Position numbers and translations under genes: made by a program
The notes under the pieces: model-generated
What the model was told of the DNA's origin: nothing
Database searches by the model: none
Seen by the model: only the letters and a program-made list of their open reading frames with translations
Assembly: GCA_004151065.3 (NCBI GenBank)
Contig: NWUY0300035730.1
Location: 14,485-39,065, forward strand
Direction: 5' to 3'
Length of the DNA stretch: 24,581 nt
Source of the DNA: Larix sibirica
Lineage: Eukaryota > Streptophyta > Pinopsida > Pinales > Pinaceae
Part shown: piece by piece, positions 18,433-24,581 of the stretch
Layout: each line of letters begins with the position of its first letter
How positions within the stretch are numbered: position 1 is the stretch's first letter

Positions 18433-20820
18433 TACACATGGCCTATAAATCGGATCCTTGGAATCCCATCGAGAAAATTTTTCTTGTTAGAGGTATTCCA
18501 TACCATGAATTGGTCATAGGGACTCACTAATGGACATGGGATGAAATCAGGGTCCTTAGGCGTTGTGTGAGCCTTTTAAGGATCTACAACCATTTGTGAG
18601 GCTCAATAACCATTAGTGAGGATTCAAAACACCACACATGATCTCCCACTAAGAATATGACCACCATTACATGGTTTTCCACATCATAGACTAGTCTTTA
18701 GGCCTCGTCAATGGCTAGAGGATAAAAAAATTGACATAGGCCATAAATGATGCTTCTTAGTCTTGATGGTCATGGATAAGGCCTTAATCCACCATACATG
18801 ACCTCTGTAGGGATGATTTGAACTTGGCTTAAGAATAATATCATTATTAGAAGGTATTGTGGAACACAAACTAGACTTTTGGCCTTAACAATGGTTGGAA
18901 GACAAAATAAAGGGCCTTAGGCCCCGAATGATGCTTCTTGGAATTAAGGTCCATGATTGAGGCCTTGAACCACCCATGGGATCTTCACTCAATGAAACTA
19001 TGCCATATCACATTCGTTCATAGGATATTAAAGAATAACCCTAATTTCACTAGATATGGACTTTATTTTTCACAATTTATTGACCTTATTTTTCAGAATT
19101 TAAAAAACCCCTTTATGAATGAACGTGATATGATATTAGTCAACAAGGTGAATCCCTCGAGGAACCACCTCACATGACTTATGTAGGGGATATTGGCCTC
19201 CGACTAGGAATATAACCATTATTATGTGATTTTTCACACCACATATGGTTCTCAGGGAGTTGATAAATGTTATGGGATGAAAACAAGTGACATAGGCCCT
19301 AAATCAGGCTTCTTGGGATAAAAAAAAAAATGAACAAGACCTATAACAACAACGCATGACCTTTATATGGTATATTTGGACTCCCACTAGGATATGAGTG
19401 TCACTAGTTGGTATCATGCACCACCAATGGGTTTGAGAACCTTAAAAATGATTGGAGGATAAAAAATGTGATCCGGGCCTTGACTGTTTCTTCTTAGGCT
19501 CTACAACCATGAAAAAGGCCTTAAACCATCACATATGAGGTATATACTATACCTTTGGCTTCCTATTGAGAATATTACACTATTGGGGCCTTGAAAAAGG
19601 TTAGGGAATGAAATAAAATTGCTTAGCCTTTGAATGAGGCTTTTTGGGGTGAAGGGCCATGAACGAGACCTACAACCACCACATGTGACCTATTTATATA
19701 TATTTGGACTCTAACTAGGATCGCGAGCATCATTAGGAGGTATTTTGCACCATAAGCCAATATAAAGGCCTTAATATTGGTCATATGATGAAATCAATGG
19801 CCTTAAGCCCTTAATGACGTTTATTAGGCTCGATGACCATGAATGAGGCCTTGAATAACCATGTATGACCTTTGTAGGGGATCTTTGGCCTCCCATAAAG
19901 GATAGGACTTCCATGATTTGGTTTTCAACCCCACATATTGGTCTTGGAGCCTTGACAATGGCCATGGGATGAAAACAATTGAATTAGGACCTAATTAAGT
20001 CTTCTTAGAGTCAAAGGCCATGGATGAGGCCTCAAACCACCACACATGACTTGTGTAGGGAATATTTGGAATCCTACTAGGAATAGAAGTGTTGGTAGGA
20101 GGTATTGGGCACCACATAACAATCTTGGGGTCTTTACAATGTTCATGGGAGGAAAACAAGGTCCTTAGGTCTTGAATGAGACCTCTCAAGTTTAATCACC
20201 ATGAACAAGGTCTCTCATCACCATACATGACCTATGTAGGGGATCTTAATCCTACCAATGGGATTATGATTTCTATGAGGTGTTTTTTTGCACTACTAAC
20301 ATGTATTTGGGACTTCACAATAGTTAGGGAATGGAAACAAGTGACTTAGGACCTTAACATGAAGGATTCTCGAGTATCAATCATAGAGGGGTGTTGTGGG
20401 CCAAGGATGGTTTCAATTCCATGATTACTTGGTGGATTTGTAGTTTTATATAACAAAAATGTGTTATAAAAGGAATATGTGCTCAAAACACATATCTAAT
20501 ATATAAGTCATATGTTTTCACAATGCATATTGGTTATAAAATGCATATGCACTCATGATACATATGCATTCCATAATGCATATGCATTATTGTAATTTTA
20601 AGTGATGTGTAGGATAAATATTGCATTTGAATATTATAAGCATGGAATTCCCATGTATCTAGTTTAAAATTAGTCTACGCTTAACAAAGCTAATGGATAG
20701 GATTAAAATACACAATGCTATTAGTTTCCTCTCAAACTCTCTCAAAGTGTCTAATTGCAAAACAAAATAACTTTTTATGAAACCATGTAAGTATATAAAA
20801 TCATTATATATATATAGAAA
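18433..20820. repeat. Segmental duplication, copy B (array units plus flank)
   Basis: Direct-orientation counterpart of 13106-15466. It contains the ~180-bp degenerate units (to about 20420), the MITE, the palindrome cluster (20521-20590) and the flank up to a (TA)n tract. It starts abruptly after non-repeat sequence (gcacagtactcaaagca at 18418-18432). Unique to this copy are an 18-bp addition near 20531 and a few small indels. The right end passes straight into the minus-strand LINE. Confidence 0.92.
18975..19161. mobile_element. MITE with long imperfect inverted repeats (copy B)
   Basis: 187 bp flanked by GAACCACC at 18967-18974 and 19162-19169, at the position equivalent to the copy A element. 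The inner inverted-repeat arms are better preserved here (catatcacattcgttcata against catatcacgttcattcata on the complement, 17 of 19). Its presence at the same place in both copies shows that insertion came before the segmental duplication. Confidence 0.65.
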
Positions 20821-20822
20821 GA

Positions 20823-20850
20823 TTCAGAATATATATATATATATTCTGAA
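20823..20850. repeat. Perfect 28-bp palindrome at the LINE 3' boundary
   Basis: ttcagaat, then alternating TA, then attctgaa, reads identically on both strands. The right arm belongs to the LINE 3' end (also seen at 21784-21793). The left arm differs from copy A, which has agtttcat there, so it was probably generated during or after insertion. Confidence 0.85.
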
Positions 20851-21752
20851 GAAAGAGATAGGTAGATTTATACCTTTTTAAGGTAAAAGTTACATCTAGT
20901 ATAGCCATATGTGGCTTTGCAAAAAAAAAAAATTAAGGGTCATCTTGAGAGTACAAAAAACAAAAATTTCTTGGGAGTATATGACTCCACCCAATCTTTA
21001 CATATGTTGGTGATTCGATCAGAAATAATATCTCTTTTTTCTCATATAGTTTTATATGGGAATGACTACAATGTGTTTAGATAACACCAGATTTATTATC
21101 TAATAGGTATCTCCTTGGAGGAGGTCGTGTGACCACTAGGGTATGATGTTCTTACCTTAACCTATCCTATGTTAAGATCACATGCATACTTTGCTAGCAA
21201 TTCTTCCTTCTGATTATGTTCTTTGTAAGTGCGAAGGATTCTACATGGAGAGAAGACAACTTTCAACCACTAAACCTTTGTAAGAAGTTATTGTAGTCTT
21301 AGGTTTGTACATACTGCTTGTTGGTTTGATCAGTCTACCACTAGTTTTGAATCCGTGAACTAGAGAATGTTCAAGATGTCATTTCCATGAATCAAATATA
21401 ATGAAGTGATAATGTTTCTCAACTTAGAAAAGTTTTTTGTTGTTGTGACCATGGCCTTGTTGGAAGTTTATAGTATAGTTTATGAAACTCAGGAACTCCC
21501 CTGAACCATTGGTCCCTAGATTATCCCTTGAAGATCCATCACAAAAACAATGGGGAATAATGACATTAAAACAAGGAGGAGTAGATTTCCTTTGTTTTTT
21601 ACTTTTAGGGATATTCCCTCTACCATAGAGCATTTAAACCTTATAATGTGGTGATGGGATGAGGAAATATGTTGGAGAAAATTGCCTCATTCCTAGTGAT
21701 CCATAGACTTCATATTATTTGAAGAGGGAGAACTAGGTAGTCAAAATATTTG
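20844..21752 (-). repeat. LINE RNase H/3' segment, duplicate copy 1
   Basis: A 909-bp segment matching 21786-22710 almost throughout. Left boundary: (TA)n then ttctgaagaaagagatagg. Right boundary: tcaaaatatttg, followed by an N and a (TA)(GA)n tract. It stops exactly where copy 2 carries on into the zf-RVT linker, so copy 1 resembles a 5'-truncated element or one arm of a tandem duplication. Confidence 0.92.
21180..21560 (-). pseudogene. LINE RNase H domain remnant, copy 1
   Basis: On the minus strand: CFCDGSSRDNLGTNGSGEF near 21540 (the D-G-S-S opening motif), QQGHGHNN, and further on FTDSKLVV (catalytic Asp retained). The reading frame is lost after the N-N motif. It is paired with the copy at 22140-22520 and shares most of its lesions, so those arose before the duplication. 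Confidence 0.75.
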
Positions 21753-21785
21753 NTATATAGAGAGAGAGAGAGAGAGATATATATA
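21753..21785. repeat. (TA)(GA)n(TA)n tract with an N, between LINE segment copies
   Basis: A single N at 21753 is followed by tatata, (GA)n and atatatat. The TA-to-GA order equals that of the tract at 15467-15496. It therefore looks like the remainder of the original target microsatellite. It is also a place where assemblies commonly fail. Confidence 0.85.
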
Positions 21786-22065
21786 TTCTGAAGGAAGAGA
21801 TAGGTAGATTTATACCTTTTTAAGATAAAAGTTACATCTAGTGTAGCCATATGTGGATTTGCAAAAAATATTGAGGTCCATCTTGAGAGTACAAAAAACA
21901 AAAATTTCTTGGGGGTATATGACTCCATCCAATCTTTACATATGTTGGTGATTCCATGAGAAATAATCTCTCTTTTTTCTCATATAGTTTTCTATGGGAA
22001 TGACTACAATGTGTTTAGATAACACCATATTTATTATCTGATAAGTATCTCCCTGGAGGAGTTGT

Positions 22066-22113
22066 GACCACTAGGGTATGGTGTTCTTAGACCACTAGGG
22101 TATGGTGTTCTTA
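22066..22113. repeat. 24-bp tandem duplication specific to copy 2
   Basis: gaccactagggtatggtgtt plus ctta occurs at 22066-22089 and 22090-22113 without mismatch. Copy 1 has the unit once, near 21130, so the expansion happened after the 0.9-kb duplication. Confidence 0.93.
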
Positions 22114-22139
22114 CCTTAACCTATCCTATGTTAAGATCG

Positions 22140-22520
22140 CATGCATACTTTGCTAGCAAGTCTTCCTTTTGATTATGTTCTTTGTAAGTGAGAAGGATTC
22201 TACATGAAGAGAATACAACTTTCAACAACTAAACCTTTGTAAGAATTTATTGTAGTCTTAGGTTTGTACATACTGCTTGTTGGTTTGCTTAGTCTACCAC
22301 TAGTTTTGAATCCATGAACTAGAGAATATTTGAGATGTCATTTTCATGCGTCAAATATAATGAAGTGATAATGTTTCTCAACTTAGAAAAGTTGTTTTTA
22401 TTGTGACCATGTCCTTGTTGGAAGGTGATAGTATAGTTTCTGAAACTCAGGAATTCCCCTGAACCATTCGTCCCTAGATTATCCCTTGAAGATCCATCAC
22501 AAAAACAATGGGGAATAATG
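22140..22520 (-). pseudogene. LINE RNase H domain remnant, copy 2
   Basis: On the minus strand in one frame: DGSSRDNLGTNGSGEF (Asp codon about 22496-22498), NKNNFSKLRNI, FMDSKLVVD and TYKEHNQKEDLLAKYA. These correspond to the four conserved parts of plant LINE RNase H. The Glu of the N-N-x-A-E motif is Lys, and stops occur before FMDSK and within the following linker, so the enzyme is inactive. Downstream (lower coordinates) is non-coding LINE 3' sequence. Confidence 0.8.
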
Positions 22521-22710
22521 ACATTAAAACAAGGAGGAGTAGAGTTCCATTGTTTTTTTACTTTTAGGGATATTCCCTCTACCATAGAGTATTTCAACCT
22601 TAGAATGTGTGATGGGATGAGGAAATATGTTGGAGAAAATTGCCTCATTCCTAGTGATCCATAGACTTCATATTATTTGAAGAGGGAGAACTAGGTAGTC
22701 AAAATATTTG

Positions 22711-24581
22711 GTATTCCCAAACCAATTGTTCCAATCTTACAAGAAGGTCGAACCTTTCCACTCCAAACTTTTTCCAAGTGATTTCACCATGCTTCATAAT
22801 TCTTTAGAGAAATGACAGTGTACAAGGATGTGAGTGACAGACTCTGTGTTTTCCTTGCACAAAGAACATATATCCAACCCTATTTTCCCTTTCTTTTTTA
22901 AGATTTCCCAAGTTTGAATTGTGTTGTGCATTGATAACTAGGAGAAGAAGACCGCTTTAGGTGGGGCTTTTAGTTCCATTTTTTTTCCACCACCATAGTC
23001 CCTATGCCTCCATAGTTTCTCGAGTTTGTTCTTTATATCCCAAATTTACCCTGTATTCACCCCCAACTTGAATTTGTATCCAAACAATAGTGTCAAGATC
23101 TTTATTTAAGGAGATAAATCCATTGACCAGGTTAGAAGAAAATTGTTCAATTGGGTTTCCTTTTCTTCTATTAATATGAGGTATGATACTAATAGCCAAC
23201 AAGAATTCCATAGATTCATATTTTCCTTGTCATAGACGTCAGCCATAAATTTTAGATTATTGGAGATTAAGGTACTAGATACCAATTCTCTAGATAAGTG
23301 GTCTCCTGGAGCCAATCCATCGAATGGTGTTGGTACTGTTTCCAAGATTCCATGCCAAATTATTTCAAATGATGTAATAACATTGTGTCAATACTCTCCA
23401 TAATATTGATATACTTGATTGGGATGGTTGGCCATTGCAAATTCAACATAAAATAGAAAGAGGAGCTATATATTTATGTTTGATACATTCATACCACAAA
23501 CCTTTTACGGTAATCAACATCCAAAGGGTAAGTTTTTTCCATTGCTTTAGAGAAAATGTGGATGTTATTAATCCCCCAACCACCTCTGTTCTTTGGCTTG
23601 CATAGTATGTTCCACCTGCAAAGAGGAATAGTAAAGCCATCCTTATTTCCAGACCAAATGTAGTGTGAGAAGATATTCCCGATAATGTTGAGAATCGATT
23701 TTGGAATGAAGGGGAGATCCATCCAATACATCGGTATTGCCTCAATGACACTTTTAACCAAAGTGGATTGGGAAACCAAGGACATCCATCTATGAAACCA
23801 ATTTCCAATCCTTTTTTTTTATTTTCTATAAGCCAAGACTAGTCATGAATTTTATAACCATTAGATTTTAGAAGAAAACCAAGGTATTTGAAACACTTGT
23901 TAGACTTATCTTCAAGGAAAAGTAGGAGCTTGAGGATCATCAGTTTGAGAGTGACAGGGAGATGAAAGAAAAAAAAGATTTCTTTTAGTTTATTTCCATG
24001 CTAGTAGAAGAGGAAAAAAGTTTAAGGATGTGATCCAAGGATTTAGCTTCAGGTATATATGGCTACCCAAAGATGAGGATATTTTCCACAAATAGGATAT
24101 GTGAGAAGAGTAGAGAACCATCATTTTTTATCATTTTAGGTTCATTAGAGCTCATTCATGATTTTTATGTCAACGAATAGAATCAACAACGATGAGTAAA
24201 AGTAAAGGTGAGAGGGAAATCCTTGGTGGAGACTTGTAGAAAGGTGGAAGAAAAATCCATTTATGAGGATGGCATAGGACACTCCTTGATAGTAGTCTTA
24301 AATCCAATTTATGAAGGGGTTTAAACCCACCTGGGTGAGAATCAACCTAAAGCAAAGCTATTTTACCTTGTCCAAATATTTTGAGAGGTCAATTTTGAGT
24401 ATGAAAGAAGGCTAAGATTTGGATTTTATAGAGTGGAGGACCTCAAATATTGGGTTATACCAATAGCATCATTGATGTTCCTTTGGTTCAGGGAGATGTT
24501 GGATGAGAGAATGGAATTAATGTGTCCAACTATGACCTTTGAGGTGGGATTCTTGTTGGCACGGGGTTAGAGCGCATGAAG
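22711..24581 (-). pseudogene. Minus-strand LINE ORF2 remnant: reverse transcriptase and zf-RVT
   Basis: From the right edge inward: LNQRNINDAIGITQ (from the N-Q-x-x-F-V-x-G-R region); motif A LKIDLSKYLDKV (about 24366-24401, Asp retained); RLILTQVGFKPFINWI; a motif B trace, HQGFPL; and motif C LFVENILIFG, with GAA-AAT at 24081-24086 where two Asp codons are expected. Next are KCFKYLGFLLKSNGYKI and an open thumb segment at 23489-23785 (STLVKSVIEAIPMYWMDL, FIPKSILNIIG, WSGNKDGF, NRGGWGINN). The zf-RVT part reads KAPPKAVFFS, TIQTWEILKKKGK, CSLCKENTESVTHILVHC at about 22975-22790. Multiple stops and frameshifts occur, and the 5' part lies outside the window. Confidence 0.85.

Larger units (their letters stand above)
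21786..22710 (-). repeat. LINE RNase H/3' segment, duplicate copy 2
   Basis: A 925-bp counterpart of 20844-21752. It is contiguous with the zf-RVT and reverse transcriptase parts to its right, so it is the copy in its original LINE context. The length difference is largely due to a 24-bp internal tandem duplication at 22066-22113. Confidence 0.92.
20844..24581 (-). mobile_element. Second LINE, minus strand, partial and internally duplicated
   Basis: An L1-type LINE read on the minus strand, entering from beyond the right edge of the window. Running 5' to 3' on the minus strand it shows reverse transcriptase (24581 to about 23480), linker, zf-RVT (about 22975-22780), RNase H (about 22520-22140) and a 3' end in (TA)n. 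A second copy of the RNase H and 3' part follows at 21752-20844. All coding parts are broken. The protein sequences differ from those of the plus-strand LINE (for example KIDLSK versus KLDLAN at motif A), so it is a different family. The tail is (TA)n rather than poly(A), although insertion into a pre-existing TA tract could explain that. Confidence 0.85.

Noticed and set aside
13106-20820. The two 2.4-kb direct repeats as LTRs of one retrotransposon with a 3-kb interior.
   Set aside because: No tRNA-complementary primer site follows copy A, no polypurine tract precedes copy B, and there are no TG...CA termini or flanking target duplication. The array also continues seamlessly leftward of copy A, which an LTR boundary would not allow.
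21710-21928. 72-codon minus-strand frame spanning the microsatellite.
   Set aside because: It reads through the GA/TA tract and an N, giving a Ser-Leu/Tyr-Ile repeat; a simple-sequence artefact.

Overview
This window looks like repeat-rich nuclear DNA from a land plant, probably a seed plant with a large genome; a gymnosperm is possible but not demonstrable from the sequence alone. The evidence is two L1-type LINEs with plant architecture (ORF1 with a DUF4283-like domain and zinc knuckle; ORF2 with endonuclease, reverse transcriptase, zf-RVT and RNase H), a MITE, a SINE-like block, degenerate ~180-bp tandem repeats and AT-rich, exon-poor filler. I found no intact host gene, rRNA, tRNA or CRISPR array. 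A 909-base assembly gap lies at 10876-11784, and single Ns sit at 15497 and 21753.

Layout. 1-278: AT-rich flank with a 53-bp tandem duplication. 279-7025: one LINE insertion (297-7007, plus strand) bracketed by 18-bp target-site duplications with one mismatch. Its ORF1 and ORF2 are recognisable over their full length but broken by stops and frameshifts, and they meet at a TAATG stop/start overlap. A third, coiled-coil-like reading frame lies downstream of the RNase H domain. 7026-10875: older decayed sequence with a minus-strand RNase H remnant (7340-7700), a SINE-like block (about 8079), an exon-like minus-strand fragment (8254-8505), a very weak Copia-like integrase trace (about 10148) and a 69-bp tandem duplication.

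12250-15060 is a degenerate tandem array with a period near 180 bp. Its right part plus about 400 bp of flank (13106-15466) reappears in direct orientation at 18433-20820. A ~186-bp MITE with long imperfect inverted repeats and an 8-bp GAACCACC target duplication sits at the equivalent place in both copies, so it predates the duplication. Between the copies lie a hydrophobic small ORF and a 190-codon minus-strand frame with one internal TGA (17788-18357), a gene or exon remnant I cannot name.

20844-24581 is a second LINE on the minus strand, running out of the window. Its RNase H and 3' segment is present twice (20844-21752 and 21786-22710). It begins exactly where copy A of the large duplication has only a (TA)n(GA)n microsatellite, so copy A resembles the unoccupied site. 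Both LINEs have lost catalytic aspartates in reverse transcriptase motif C and appear dead. The gene fragments do not form a pathway; what can be read here is a sequence of insertions and duplications.
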